Assembly: GCA_031472005.1 (NCBI GenBank) | Contig: PZJY01000005.1 | Coordinates: forward strand, 868,001 to 932,000 | Direction: 5' to 3' | DNA length: 64,000 nt | Source of the DNA: Tetracladium setigerum | Taxonomy: Eukaryota > Ascomycota > Leotiomycetes > Helotiales | Shown here: positions 24,662 through 37,664 of the stretch, one piece after another | Layout of the letters: the number at the start of each line of letters is the position of its first letter | Numbering within the stretch: the stretch's first letter is position 1 | Notes under the pieces: generated by a model | Databases searched by the model: none | Told to the model about the DNA's origin: nothing | The model's input: the letters and a program-made list of their open reading frames with translations, nothing else | Program-made: the position numbers and the translations under genes

Positions 24662-25652
24662 TCATTCCTCATGTTTCCTCTTCTTGAAGAATGAATCCAT
24701 TGTCCGCTGTTTTGAATCATGTTTTAAACTCCCTATGCCACCTCGAGTTTTCTTGAGGTTTTTCAAGTGCTCTACACTGTTGACCGCCTTGATAGTAAGC
24801 GTCATATTCAGAGTTTTCAGGTTGCTTGTTTGAGGAGAGTTAGGGGAAGCCAGATCGGCTGCTGGAGCCGAAGTTATATCGAGAGAAATGGTTGGACCTC
24901 CGATCTGAGGATCGAGTGAGACATCACTCTCCTTGAGTAGAGTACCCGATATGGCTTTTGGAGATTTCGGTTGGACCTCAAGCTCCAAATAACCAGTGTT
25001 CGACCACCCACCGAGATACTCCAATCCTCGATCAGCACCTTCCACGCTAGCCGACATCGTCACCCTTTTAGGATCAAAGCGACGTAGGATGGCTCGCCAG
25101 AGGTGATTGAGAATGATACCATGAGCGACCACCACCACAGCTTGATCATCTGGAGTTTCCTCCAGTTGAGCACGCAGATGCTGGTCGACAAATGTTTCAG
25201 CTCTTGATGCCATTGACTCTTTACTCTCGACATCAACGAAGCCAGGTTTATCTTTGTATTGGTCTGTGTGCAGTTCTCTGCCATTCTTCGCGGAATCCTT
25301 GGACGTTCGATGAACTTTTTGCCCTCATAGAAACCAAAGTCTTGCTCGCGAAGAACAGGGAGTTGCACCACCGGCTTTGCGTTTGGGCCTTGGGCTATCC
25401 GAATGCTATCTGCAGTGATGAACGCTCGCTGTAGATCTGACGAAAAGATGCATGCAGTCGTCACATTCGTAGTAGCAAGGTGTGCTCCGAGTCGATTAGC
25501 TTGGAGGACGCCGTGGTTGGTGAGAGGAGAATCAGTTACACCAGCGCTGGATGACGATTAGCTCGAGTTGATGGAGGGGACGGGAGGAGAGCTTACTAAT
25601 TACCTGCAACGTTATCTACGGTCTCACCGTGGCGAATAAGTAAGAGCCTCAT
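24662..25652 (-). CDS. histidine phosphatase (phosphoglycerate mutase-like) with C-terminal PCNA-box-like tail
   Basis: Two exons (25652-25597, 25546-24662) would give 313 residues. LIRHGETVDNVAGNYAG holds the phosphorylated histidine and SSDLQRA, LREQDFGFYEGK and VVVAHGIILNHL the rest of the fold, including the second histidine. The downstream 80 residues are linker. The very C terminus reads KQRTMDSFFKKRKHEE, matching a PCNA-interacting box. An in-frame ATG at 25676 would add MRRTITRQ. The frame slips at the CC at 25297-25298: one more C restores RPRDSAKNGRELHTDQYK and keeps the whole gene open. The physiological substrate is unknown; family members range from sugar-phosphate phosphatases to protein phosphatases. 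Confidence 0.85.
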
Positions 25653-27318
25653 CTGTCGGGTTATTGTGCGTCTCATCCCGTGGTGGGGAGAGGGCTATGT
25701 TGCTGTTCAATGATCGGCCATATTGTTTGTGGAATATGGATGAGGAAATTGTTTGGCATTTGAGTTTTTGTAGCTCAGGGCTTGGAGTCCAACGCTAGCC
25801 CTGATACGGTCTCGATCCTTGGCGTGAAACCGCACCCATTTTTGCTTCTACCTTTCCAGAGCTTCACACCTGGATTCTCCATCCACGGCACATCAATTTT
25901 CATAAGCAACTTGCTAATGAATCCAGTTGCAATATCTTTTAATGTTGGAATTCTCATCGTACCATGTACTACTTACTGTGCATCAATGGATTCTTAGATT
26001 CTCCAGCTCTGATCTCACTGCACAGCATCCGGTCGTCAGATTACCTTGGGGAGCCACGATAGCTCTGATGACTGGTACTGTACAGGAATTAGTTTTCTGC
26101 CTCGTTGCGGCCGTGATACTTTTCCTTTCATCAGTTCTTGTCATGCCCTATTTCTCTTTCTTCTCACTATTACGCTCCGTAGAAGTTTGCTTAAAGATAT
26201 CTTCGTATCACAATGGATGTTTTTGCTCTGGACATGAATCTAACTTTTTCACTTGACTATATTTACGCTCTCTTTTTTGCCGATCGAATGCACTCTTTCC
26301 ATATATCCTGATTGTGGGATAACACTTTGATTGTAGAATATGATCTATAGGATCTGAAGCGTTTGACGCATGTCGATGTCCCTTATCGAGAAGATATTCT
26401 CGAAGTCCAGATACAAGTTGGGTGCCCCCTTGAATTGTAGTTGCCAGTCAAAAGAACAATGAGGAAGTTTCCTTCTGTTGTTCTGTAGAATTATTATAAG
26501 TTATTCATTCTAATAAGGAAGGTGCAATCAACACTCACCCACAGATGGGTGTATATCTTCTCGTTTCATCTATCCAACTCCTCCACCACTACGACACTCC
26601 TCCACCACTATGACACTCCTCCACCATTCCTCCACTGCCCCTCCAGACCTCAATTGACAACAACATTTGCGTGGACAGCAATCTAGCAACTTTTCAGAAG
26701 AGCTTCATTAGCATCCCGTTGTCAACTTTTCCTATAAACATTGTCTTCGGATTTCGATATCTGTGCGGGTAGACGACGCGCCCCTCAATTTCCATCCACT
26801 CCATAGCGTGCGCTGAAGAAACATTCTCGTTCTCACATTCACTTCAACTTTCACTTACGGAAATTACGCTCAATTCTCTATATTCTTCCTTCGCCTTTAT
26901 TGCCGTCTTATGGATACACGCCATTGATTCGCGGTATCTTCGATACTTGTCAAGGTTCGAAACTTCAGCTTCAGCTTTCTTTTCAGCACTCGATCTTGGG
27001 CGTTTGCATCTGCCACCTACTTTCTGGACTTCTTTACTACTTTTAACTTCGATCTCATATATCCTTGAATAAGGAATGAATAATACTTTCAACTTCCACT
27101 CACTCTCTTCGACTGTCAACGTTCAACACAAAGCTCTTGCTCCTGCCCAAATCAAACGCCATCACCACCAAGGCTACGCATAGCTCCCACACCCCTTCTC
27201 CATATAATATAAAACTCTGGTACGTCAACCCTGGTTTGGTCTCAGCGAAGTCATCTCTAACATTACGGTAGCACATTGAATACCACTCCAGGACTTCTAT
27301 GTTCTTTTTATTCTTGCT
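25653..27318. other. intergenic interval with imperfect tandem repeat
   Basis: No gene supported. It holds a short imperfect tandem repeat at 26576-26632 and a CT-rich tract typical of fungal promoters just before 27319. Confidence 0.4.
26576..26632. repeat. imperfect tandem repeat, unit about 21 bp
   Basis: Nearly three copies of a unit like ACTCCTCCACCACTAYGAC occur in a row, differing at single bases. Possibly a minisatellite. Confidence 0.7.
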
Positions 27319-29810
27319 ATGGAGCCAGAAATAAATGTTCTATCGGCAGGACGGGACAAGAAGTCCGAAGAGTCTGAGGAGGAGTTTAATTGCCAACCAG
27401 TCAAAAAGAGGGCTCGTACGTTGGACTATTCCTCGGAGCAATCGCTTTTACAAGTTGCGCCTGTCGTAATAACGAATCTCGGAACTCTCTTAAACACTAG
27501 GAGCACAAGAGTTGCTACACACCACCTGGCATTACAAGGACTAAGTACTAGCTATATTGATCAGGACACGAGCGGAACTTATAATGGGGAGCTTGAAAGA
27601 GCAACACCACCACGTACGCTAACTAGTAAAGCGATAAGAGAGAGAGATCCCAATATCGAACCGCGTTCACCAAAAATTAGAAAGGTTGGATACAGCTTTC
27701 CAGTGACTCTGGGATTTAAAACCGAAAAGTCCCTCAGCTACTTGAACTCTTTATGTCTAGAGCACTCTCCAAGCTCGAATGAAGAAGCATCTGACGACGA
27801 AAGCCAGGATTCTGGACCCACATCACCGCAGACCAGGCCACGAAGAAGGATCGGAATGAAGAAACCAGAAGCTCTTCCAGAACCGCTCTCAGAAACCCCT
27901 TCAGAACCTCATCTGCAAAGCCAAGGCTGTACAGTAGCATCCAATAGCGAGAAAAGTCGAGCTACTTCACCTTCCGCGACTATTCGTCAATTCTGCAGCG
28001 AGGTTCTTGACACTTTCCCACGCAAGTGTGATAGTGAATCTAAGATAAAGGACGATTCTAAGACCACAAACCTTGTTCCTAAGCCTATCGGTACTACCAA
28101 GGGAATCCAACATACGGTTATGTGTACATCCTTTAATCGTCCGATTAAGTTCTTCTATTCGCCCGATTCAGCAGTTAAGCACCCATGTTCTTGGTGCAGC
28201 TCCCCTGTTTTTGGCCTATGGGGCCAGGAAACTATTCTTTCTGGCAAGGATATTAGTGGTGGCCGTGGTGAGGACGGAGTTGAGCAGACAAGAATGTGTT
28301 GCCAATGCTCTCTGAGAAGAACGAATATCATGTATTGTGAAGACGATCACAATACCACGCGGATCGGAGGACTTAATCCGGCAGATCTGAGCGCTATATG
28401 CGAAAGCCTCGTCGCTCTCGCTAGTCGTGACCAAGATAGTGCGCAGTTCCAAACGGACAAATGGTGCAGTATTTGCACTGTGCCTGCTGAGCACGAATGC
28501 CAGTCTTGCGGTCTGTATCTTTGCACTCTTTGCAACGACCTACTTTTGATATTAAAAAGAAAACGAAAGAAATCCTATAAAAATATTATGGATGACCTTG
28601 TTGAGTTGTGGAAAGAAGATAAAAGGAGGGTGCAGAAGAAAATGGGGGAGTTGAGAGCAGATGTCGAGTTCTTGCTGACTACTGGGGAGTTGTGGGTAAG
28701 AATGGAACAAATGGGAATGAGCACGATGGAAGAAGACGATATGAGCAGTGGTCATACTGCTGCTCCCTCTGCATCTCCGCAAACAGAGTTCAAAACACGC
28801 TGCAGTTCAGGAACCGCATTACCATCGCCTCCTGGACCGACGACGATAGGGTCAAAGGAACACCAGTGCTTGGTTCCGAGCCATTTAACCCCACGACTCA
28901 AGCACGAGTTCAAAGAGTGCTAAACCAATTCCCAGAATCATCCATTAAAATGGAATTGGTTTCATCATCATCTCTTCACTCGAGCAATTCCTCCCCTCAA
29001 GGCTTATCAAGCTCCTCTACCACAAGCAAGAAGAGTTCTCCCAACTACCTCCCAAAGCTACCACCTGTCGCCGTTAATAAGAAGCCTCAACCTCAACCTT
29101 CAATTATCAAACGCAAATCCAAAGCCGCACCGCCATCCAAAAAATCAGTATCATTCACCTCGGGCATATCCAAAAATATATCCAAAAGTGCACCTACCAT
29201 CATCAACAAGAAGCCTCAAGCCTCAACTAGCATCCAAAAACCCAAATCTTCACCACCACCATCCAAATTATCCCCATCATTTATCTCGGGTCTCGAGGAA
29301 ATTATGGCTACTATCAATAACAAGCCTCAGTCTTCAACCAGCATATACAGATCTAATGCTGCCCTCCCACGATCCAAACCATTCTCATCATCTGCCTCAG
29401 ACATATCAAAAAATCAATCTACCATTAGACCGAAGTCACCCACCAACTTCTTCTCCCAGTGGAAAAAATCCACAACTACAGCCAACAACAATAGCAAGTC
29501 CAATATGACCTGCCCTCCAAAGTCCAAAAGCCAGTCCAAGGCCCCAAGACTTCCGGCGCGAAACACCAAGATCCCATTCACAGCTAAAGTCATCGATTTG
29601 ATCAGCGATAGCGACTCTGATAGCGACACTGATAGTTGGAGCGATGAGAGCGAGAGCGAGAGCGAAAGCGAAGATGACGTTGCAGTTGGCAAACCTAAGG
29701 AGAAGACTGTTGAGGTGATCGATTTGGTCAGTGATGACGATAAAGTTGTTGGAAAAGCTAAGAAGAAGGTTATTGAGGTGATTGATTTGATCAGTGATGA
29801 TGATGAGTGA
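27319..29810 (+). CDS. Cys-rich zinc-binding protein with C-terminal SUMO-interacting-like motifs
   Basis: Two exons (27319-28695, 28806-29810) joined by a 110-nt intron (donor GTAAGA, acceptor CTGCAG) give about 793 residues; otherwise two overlapping frames remain. The first 270 residues are acidic/basic and disordered. A cysteine cluster follows: HPCSWCSSPVFGLWG, RMCCQCSLRRTNIMYC, a DDH, then WCSICTVPAEHECQSCG and CTLCNDLLL, enough for several zinc ions. A predicted helix (KNIMDDLVELWKEDKRR) follows. The rest is Ser/Pro/Lys-rich with a long acidic stretch (SDSDSDSDTDSW). The end has three repeats of the type VIDLISD, VIDLVSDDD and VIDLISDDDE. It is probably nuclear. The zinc module resembles one I recall in many ascomycete proteins of unknown function; RING activity is not established. 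Confidence 0.65.
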
Positions 29811-30908
29811 AGATGGGGAATGTGCTGGCGTTGCTACCTCTCTACTCTAGATCTTGCCATTTTATTTTATCATTTATTTAATGATTTTAGTAAGGGGCAT
29901 ATGATCATTTAGGTTAGCTTTTTATCCTAATTTAGCAAAAGCAAACTTATTTCCGTGGTGGGGAAAGGCGGGAAAGGGAGGGGGAGAGGGGGAGAGGGAC
30001 TATTTACGCTGGCGATGTTTTAATATTTAGAAAAGAAAACGATGTTTTTACCATTTTTGAAGTTCAAAGGCGGACGAGATTGAAGTCACAGGTAAGGTGT
30101 ACACTGATCAAGTATTTGCCAATTCAAATTTTCATTCATTCATTCTACCGAATTTCCGCAGAAAAAGATTTACGAAGAATTGAAAAGAAAAAGTGAGTAT
30201 AAGCTCAGAGGAAAAGTAAGTGAGAAGAAGCAGTAAACGGAGAAGTAAAAAAAAACCACTCCAAGCAGCCCTTCCCACTCCTTTTTCCCATCGTTTATGT
30301 AAAGTATGCCTGTATTGTACGTCATGTAATTCTGCCCACCATTTTATGACCCCCGCCAGCAACCGCAAAAGCAAAAAAGTCCAATTCCCCAGTTCAGGAA
30401 GAAGGACTTTTACCAGGAACGCCAGATCGCTATGCCCCTCAAAAAAGAAGAATAAAAGCAATGCCGAAGAAACCCCATTTGTGTGCCCCGTGTTCAATTG
30501 TCGTCCCACCACTCACTCACTACTCCATCTATTGGGGAAAATCCAACAGAATGTTTCGTTTGTGAGGGTTGTGTTTCGTTCGTTCATTAAAAAATAGAGT
30601 CGTCTGTTCGTTACGTCGTTGAATTGCTCCGCTGAAATGTAAAGACAATCGTTCGTCACGTGATGATGACGCGAGTTGCTTGCTTGCCGTCTCTCAAAAC
30701 GATTCATTTCGCGAGTAAAGGAGTTGAGTTGAGAAGATTGCAAGGAGGCAACAGAAGCAGATCGTAAAAAATCCATGAATGAAAAAGTCGACTATCCGCA
30801 GATGGCGACCGAAAGTGTGTAAGAACGGAAAAAAGCCCTCGAATTTGCCCGTAATACTCAAACATATCATCCCCTCCATCTCGTAGGTTGATTTGTAGTA
30901 GCCTAGGC
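29811..30908. other. gene-free interval
   Basis: Convergent 3' region between the zinc-binding gene and the PFK2 gene. No gene supported. Confidence 0.4.
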
Positions 30909-32598
30909 TCAAACTACAACTTGGGCCTCCGAAGAAGGGTCAATTGCAGAAGGAGATTCAACTACAGTCGTAGCATCGGAAGCCTTGACCTTGGATGGAG
31001 ACTCAACCTTGACAATGGGGGATCGGTGGCGGCGACAGTGCCCAGAGATTCGGTGTTTTCGGCAGGGTCCTCATGTTGAGCGACCGAGCCCTTGCCGCGC
31101 CAGGTGGAAACTGCCTCAATGCCGGCCTTGTAAGACTCCTCAACAGTACCATATGCCCGAGGTGTGAGCTTGATCAGGGTGTGGAGAGGGACATTGAGCC
31201 ATGGGGAGCTTTGTTGATCCTTCTTCATGAAGTAGGCGTAGATGCATCGGAGGACGGCTTGATGAGTGACGATCAGGATGTTCTCAGAACGCTCAAGCTC
31301 CATGATGATTGGCTCAAGGCGGATGACAACATCGCGATAACTGTGGGAGATTAACCTTTGTACAGAGCGCAGAGTAGTGAGTGGAGTGGACTTACGATTC
31401 ACCACCACGGTATCGGTAGTTGTATTTATCATCATCACGAGCCTCAAAGTCCTCTGGATATTGCTCCTGGATCTCCTTGTAGGTCATGTTGTCACAAACA
31501 CCAGAATCCAACTCGTCAAGAGCCTTCCATTGCAATTGGTTGTAGTCAGCTGGCAGGTGGCGAGCGGTAGCGATAGTGCGTCTCAAGGTGGAAGTCCAAA
31601 CAGTGAGAGAGCGACCATCCTGTAAGAGTTAGAAACTGGCAGAAATGAAGAAATTGCAAAAACTTACAGCAACAGATTGGCGGACAAGATCTGGAAGCTT
31701 GAGAGCGTACTGCTCACCACGAGGAGATAGCTCGGCATCACCACCAATTGTACCCATGACATTGGCCATTGACTCTCCGTGCTACAAAAGTCAGCAAAAA
31801 TTTTCCTCAAGAAAGTGTAGAAAACCTACGCGAGACAACCAAATAGATCGGGGCTTGATGTGCAAGTTCATCAAGTAGTAAACAACCCGACTCTGCAGGT
31901 AGTCTTGAATGCGATTGATGATGACCTGCTTGCCAACATCCATGATCTTCAAGTATGTGAGATCACTCTCATCCTCATCAATGGTTTGGTAGACCTTCTC
32001 GTAATTGCGAATACGTTCACGGAAGTCTTGCGCAGCGACCTCGGGATCCTGGCCGGCGTAGTCTGGAGAAGTGGTCTTCACCTCGAGAATGTTGCTCATA
32101 ATCAGCTCCTCATCATCGCACTTGCTCTCCACAAACAGTGTCTCAATGCCATTGGCATCGCAGCGCTCCTTGATCCAGCGTCTACGGTCCTTGGTGCTGT
32201 TAGTAGCATCAAAGATGGCAATAACACCATTCTTCTCCTTGAACCACTTCAGCATATCAACCAACGCAGCTTCTGCAGCAGCACGACGCATACGCTCGCC
32301 CTCGGGGTTGCCCTTGTCGAAGAAGTCGGCGGTTGGTTGTGGGGTGTCACTTCGTCGGTAGTTGCCTACGTTGAAGACTTCGGCGTAGATAGAGAGCCAC
32401 TTGAGGTAGCGTTGAGCTGCAGAATGGATCGATTAGCTACGCAGATACCACTAGATATGTAAATAGATCTCAGTACATACCCTTCTGTGCAATCAATGAC
32501 TTGCCCCGAGCTGGCAAGCCAACCATGACGACGCAGATCTGAGTATCCTCAACCTGAACACCCACTCCATTAGTTCGGGTAGGACGAGACAACTCCAT
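30909..32598 (-). CDS. 6-phosphofructo-2-kinase / fructose-2,6-bisphosphatase
   Basis: Five exons (32598-32481, 32416-31830, 31781-31668, 31619-31396, 31340 to the end). The kinase half has the P-loop VGLPARGKSLIAQK and FNVGNYRR, plus AIFDATNSTKDRR. The phosphatase half starts at RHGESMANVMGTIGG (catalytic His) with LRRTIATARHL and ILIVTHQAVLRCIYAY. The enzyme makes and/or removes fructose-2,6-bisphosphate, the regulator of glycolysis. As written the frame stops at 30962 after 473 residues with an unusual Leu/Arg-rich tail. One extra C in the C run complementary to 31017-31021 would instead give PIVKVESPSKVKASDATTVV and a stop at 30909, 491 residues in all, which looks far more natural. Confidence 0.93.
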
Positions 32599-35500
32599 TT
32601 TTGCGGTCTGCAAGACGGTAGGAGAGTTGTAGAAGAAGCGTAGGAGACGAGGAAAGAAATATCAGGAGAAGGCTGAGGAAGAACGAGTGGTGTGAGAGTG
32701 GTGAAAGGTGATCGTGTGAGAGATGCGGGAAATCACGGTGACGGGCGAAAGGTCGTAGTAATCACGACGCGAGCACCTGAGGCCGAGTAAAGACGAATTG
32801 AAGATCAAGAAGAGCTGGAGACGGAGGAGGAGAACCGAGAGGAGTTTGCGATTACGATCTACGCGTTCGCAGGGTGTTGGGGGGGATTGTGGATTGTGGA
32901 GTCGAGAAAGTTGGGGGAGTAGAAAAAGGTGAGTAGTTCAGGTGGTCGGGTTCCCGTCCGCTCCCTGAAGATCTACCCTAGTCCCGATTTCCGAGTCCCG
33001 GTCTGTCACCCCGCAGGACCCCTCCATGGGCGGCACAATATTATATAATGTTCGGCTACCACAGGAGCAGAGCAGCACAGTACATGTACAACAAGTATGT
33101 ATATCTCTCACAACTTGAGATCAAATACTGGCATAACGAATTCAAGGAGATATATGCTATGGAAATGGGAGACTGTACAGTATGTAAGTCTGGAGCAAGG
33201 CAAGTAGAGAAAGAAAGAGAAAGTTCATCCAATTGCAACTCCCAGCGTCTGTTCGGTCTCGAGATGTCTCATGACTACCTACTAACACTCGCCAGAGTCC
33301 AGACACATGCAAGGGAGCTCACTCAAGCACTTAAGCTTCGATGCAGCCCATCAGCTGGAAGGAAAGGAGTTACTGTGCTGCAACAGTATATTAAAGCCGT
33401 CAACAGTCATCCATTAACGGTCACCCGTCAACAGTCAACAATCAACAGTGAACAACACACCAGCAAGCAGCTTGCAGGATGATTCTCAATATCATCAGAA
33501 CTATCATCTCTCCAACCTCGGGTTCCTGAACTCTGGGAATAATAATGGAGAAGCACCTGGCATCCGGTGACCAAATGCCGCATCGCCGAGTCTCGGGTCA
33601 ATGGGAATAAGGCCAGCCAGCTGGAACATGGTCCCTTCTCACCGCCAACAAAGCCAGCCCTACTAGGCTTTGGCGTCCCAACACAACAACACGTGGAGAT
33701 GAAGGAATTCTCTCTGCACACTTGCAGCAGCAGACGACTGAAAGAAAAGAAACACGAAGAAAAGTCCCCAGAAAAAAAAGCAAGAACAAAGAAGCAATAC
33801 TGCAACGCCTGGATCAACATACATACATTGCTCAAAGCATACGTCCAGCCCCGTCCAGATCTCTTGTTCCCATTCGACCCTGCTGGTACACCGCCCATCA
33901 TGCTGCCAACGAAGCCGTGAAAGTCGTGATGTGCGATGGGTTTACAGTACAAAGAACGAGAGGTCTGTGGGCTTGTCACTCTCCTGCTTGCGGTCCACGA
34001 ATACGACGGATATGCCCGATAAGAATGCGATGCGATGGGCCTGCCTGTGTTGAGGAACTGTGCCAAAGGTGTCACACCGCTGGTTTGCGTCAAACTTCCA
34101 GATCGAAAGGAAGAGATGAAAGAAGAGGAGGATGGCCCTTCTTCTATGCGCCTTCTTCCATGTGTTGGTTGTCTTGCTTTCTGCTCATGGACTGGAGGGA
34201 GGGTTGGAGTTTGCTTTTGCCATTATTGCGACACCCACATGTTCCTCCTCCATGCTGTGCTGTGCTGTGCTTATCGCAAACGATAAGAGCTCTGCCACTT
34301 GCTGGAAGGTGCAGATCGATCCATGTCAGATGGCTGGTCGTGGGAGTTGGGCGTGTGTGGGGGCATGCAACTTGCATATGTACACCTCCAAGAGCTTCAG
34401 GGAGGTTGCCTCACAAGTGTGAGGGCACATGGATGATGGTGCATTAACAATTCCTTTGAAGATCGGATGTTGGAAGAAATTCATGACCCCGGGGATAGGG
34501 AATCCTGAACTGAACAGCTTCAAGACGCGGACGCGACAGAAGTGGTCCGAGCGGCTGGCGGCACGGAGGTTGTAAGCGCCTGATGGACCCCGTTTTCAAT
34601 TCACTTGCTTCAAGCGAAGCACACATCTTCATGAAAACGATCCCTCAATTGTGACTTGATTGTTACTCAATTGTTACATTCATAGTACAATTTGGCTTAC
34701 ATTCTACTGCACAATGTTGAAAGCCTTTCCCAATGCCTCACAGAAGAGAATACGGCTTCAAGAACACCAGAAATCTACTAAAACATGCTCCAACAGCTAT
34801 GTAAAGGAACGAGATAGTAGAACGCCAGAGATCATTTCGATAAATATAAACAAGTGAAGAAGGATGCATGATTTTATTTGGCATACTCTTCATTTCATTC
34901 TTATCTCATCCTCACATCATTTATTCGGTATCTCGCAGTTGTCCTCGTTCTCTCGAGCAAGAATCAGGAACAAGTCTTAAATGTCAATTCTGTTGAATAC
35001 CACATATGATCAACATCATGAGATATTTCTCTCGTTTGAACACACAACGAGATGATTGGAAAATTCTAGTAGACTATTGGGCATACGCAATTGTGAGTAT
35101 AGAGGATATGGCTCACAAATATCGGAAGCGCCAAGACAGATGACAGGAAACATGCTGAGCTCAACAATGCTTGAAAAGGGAGACGACACAAGATTGTGAC
35201 GTTGGAAAAGGGTGGTGAAGTGACCGTAAGCTTACGTGATATGGCTCCTTTCACAATCCTTTAACGATTTTGGAAAAAATTCACAAAATTTAGTCAAGAG
35301 GCTGTACATAAGTGTTTACGATCTCCTTTCGCTTGAATTTGATTAAGCGAAGTCCTAGTATGGTTAGATTCATGAGATAGGTATTGCACACGACACTTTA
35401 TAACTCTGAAGTGAAAGTGAGGTGTTAATTTGATTGAGCAAAGAATGCTGTGATGCGGCCACGTAACCATGTTGGCGGCTCTGAATTGTGGGAATGTCTC

Positions 35501-36076
35501 TTTCTTCACCATTTTGCAAGTCCCGGATCCCTGCAAGCACAACGACCACTACGCCAGAGGAAGCCAACATAGATTGCAAAATAGCTATTAAGTCAGGAGT
35601 GTAAAGCCAATGATTCGGTCTCTTGAATCAATTTGCGAACATAAGTCAAACGGTAAATACTGTGGGTCGGTGTCTACGATTCACTGTTGTCACGTTATTA
35701 TGACAGTGGCCGAGATATTTTGGCATGTGTTGACAAGCAAGCGAGAGTTCATGTGCGGATCTAACTTTCTTGTTTCAATCGAATTAATTAAACGTGTGGG
35801 ATATGAGATATTAAAATCCTTCTCAATGCAGATACTGACACAGCACTGCACAGTTATTTCTTTGTATCTGATGTGAGATTGGAGAATCCTACAAACCTCT
35901 GTACCTATTGCAACCCTCGCCAAGACGAACCTCGGTAAAACGTGGTGTTCTGCCAAGCTCTCGAACATTCTGTTGAACTCAACCAGCAGGAGAAAAATAA
36001 TTAATTCGATTGCAACTCTCGCGCCCCTTGAGCTCAAGTATTCTCCCACGTATTTACGTCAAGAAATACTTTCAAG
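32599..36076. other. long gene-free interval upstream of PFK2
   Basis: About 3.5 kb between the divergent starts of the PFK2/FBPase gene and TSC13. The longest frames (33428-34093 minus, 33722-34447 plus) overlap each other, are Cys/Ser-rich and look non-coding. CAACAGTC-like words recur at 33397-33455. It is likely regulatory sequence and untranslated leader, or genes I cannot recognise. Confidence 0.35.
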
Positions 36077-37168
36077 ATGGCGCCTTCAACCACGATCAAG
36101 ATCGTTAATAGAAGTAAGTAGCTTGCTCGCGCATTTCAGGCACACTCCCACACTCGACTTGATTTGAGACTTACCGACATATAGATCCAAAAAAGCCCAT
36201 TAAGAACCTCCCTTCCACCATCGAAGTCAACGAGAACACCACAGCGCAAGATGTGAAGATCGCAGTGGCCAAAGAAGGACGATGGGATCCCGAACGAATG
36301 GGACTTATTGGGCCCGAAACCAAAAAGATCCTTAAAGACCGCAAGCAATTGGTTCTCACACACCCTGAAATTTCTGCTGCGAAGGAGATCATTGTGAAGG
36401 ATTTGGGTACGTGTCCCCCCTTCCTATGATCAAGGAGAGATAAGAAGATAAAGTACTAATACGCGCCATACTACAGGTCCTCAAATGGACTGGACCACCG
36501 TCTTCCTCCTCGAATACCTCGGTCCCATCCTCATCCACCCCTTCTTCATCCTGGTCCGTCCCTACATCTTCAACAATCCCGCACCCCTCTCCACGTCCCA
36601 ATGGCTCTCCATGGCCATGATCGTAGCCCACTTCCTCAAACGCGAATACGAAACCCTCTTCGTCCACAAGTTCTCCCTCTCGACCATGCCCGCCAACAAC
36701 ATCTGGTGGAATTGCGGCTGGTACTGGCTAGGTGCCGGATTGAACATCGCGCCGTGGATCTACGCCCCCTTTGCCTACACCGCGAGATCCTCCCCGCTCA
36801 TTACATACGTGAATATTTTGGGTGTGGTGCTCTACCTCTATGGTGAGGTTTCGAACTACATCACTCACCTCACCCTGTCGAACCTGCGTACGCGCGGTGG
36901 TACCGAGAGGGGTATTCCACAGGGCTATGGATTCAGCCTTGTTACGTGCCCGAACTATATGTTTGAAATGGTGTCATGGTTGGGCATGTTGTTGGTGAGT
37001 AAGAGCTTGGGCACGGTTATCTTTATTGGATTGGCGGGTTGGAAGATGAATCAGTGGGCTATCAAGAAGGAGAAGGCCTATAGAGCTGAGTTCCCAGAGA
37101 CGTATAAGAAGAAGAGGAATCCTATTATTCCTAGCGTGGGTGGTGTCATCAAGGCTTTGACTGGCTAA
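36077..37168 (+). CDS. TSC13: very-long-chain trans-2-enoyl-CoA reductase
   Basis: Three exons (36077-36113, 36185-36406, 36477-37168) encode 316 residues. An N-terminal ubiquitin-like region (about residues 1-85) precedes the steroid-reductase-type membrane domain (about 88-316), with several hydrophobic helices. Conserved blocks include FLLEYLGPILIHPFF, LKREYETLFVHKFS and NLRTRGGTERGIPQGYGF with the catalytic Tyr region. The end is a basic tail (KKKRNPIIPSVGG). It performs the last step of the ER fatty-acid elongation cycle, feeding sphingolipid very-long-chain acids. Confidence 0.95.
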
Positions 37169-37664
37169 ATTGGTGGTGGGAGTTATGCTGTGGAAGGTTG
37201 TGCTGTGGGCGCGTGTAGGTGTGGGTATTAGAGGATGAAGTTATGAGGGCTTAAGGTAAGCCGCTGCAATGGATGGCAATGCTAAAATAGAATGCGGCAT
37301 AAAATAGAGGTATAAATAACCAAAATAAGTAAAACTTTACCCAAGTACTAAGACCTAGAATTCAGCTATCCCATAGGACACCGTAGCAGATCTTGTGCTT
37401 CTTGACTTCCAGAAAGCTCAATTATCCATGTCAAGTAGCGATATAGGGTACAACATATTAACGGACGTCACATATCATCAAATGCAGCGGAAGGAGACAG
37501 AAGACAATGGTTCAAATGAACATGTCTGGTGGAGAGAGTACATAGCAATAGATCCCAACAAGATCGTACATCGTCTAAATTTCTAAGTGTGATTCCTCCA
37601 AAACCTCTGGGGCTACCCAGCCCTTTGTACAGTTTGATAATACAACAATATCATACACTTCCAT
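37169..37664. other. convergent 3' interval
   Basis: Between TSC13 and the mitochondrial ribosomal protein gene. No gene supported. Confidence 0.4.

Noticed and set aside
33428..34447. Two long overlapping frames on opposite strands
   Set aside because: They overlap each other, begin at doubtful starts, are rich in Cys, Ser and low-complexity stretches, and resemble no known family.
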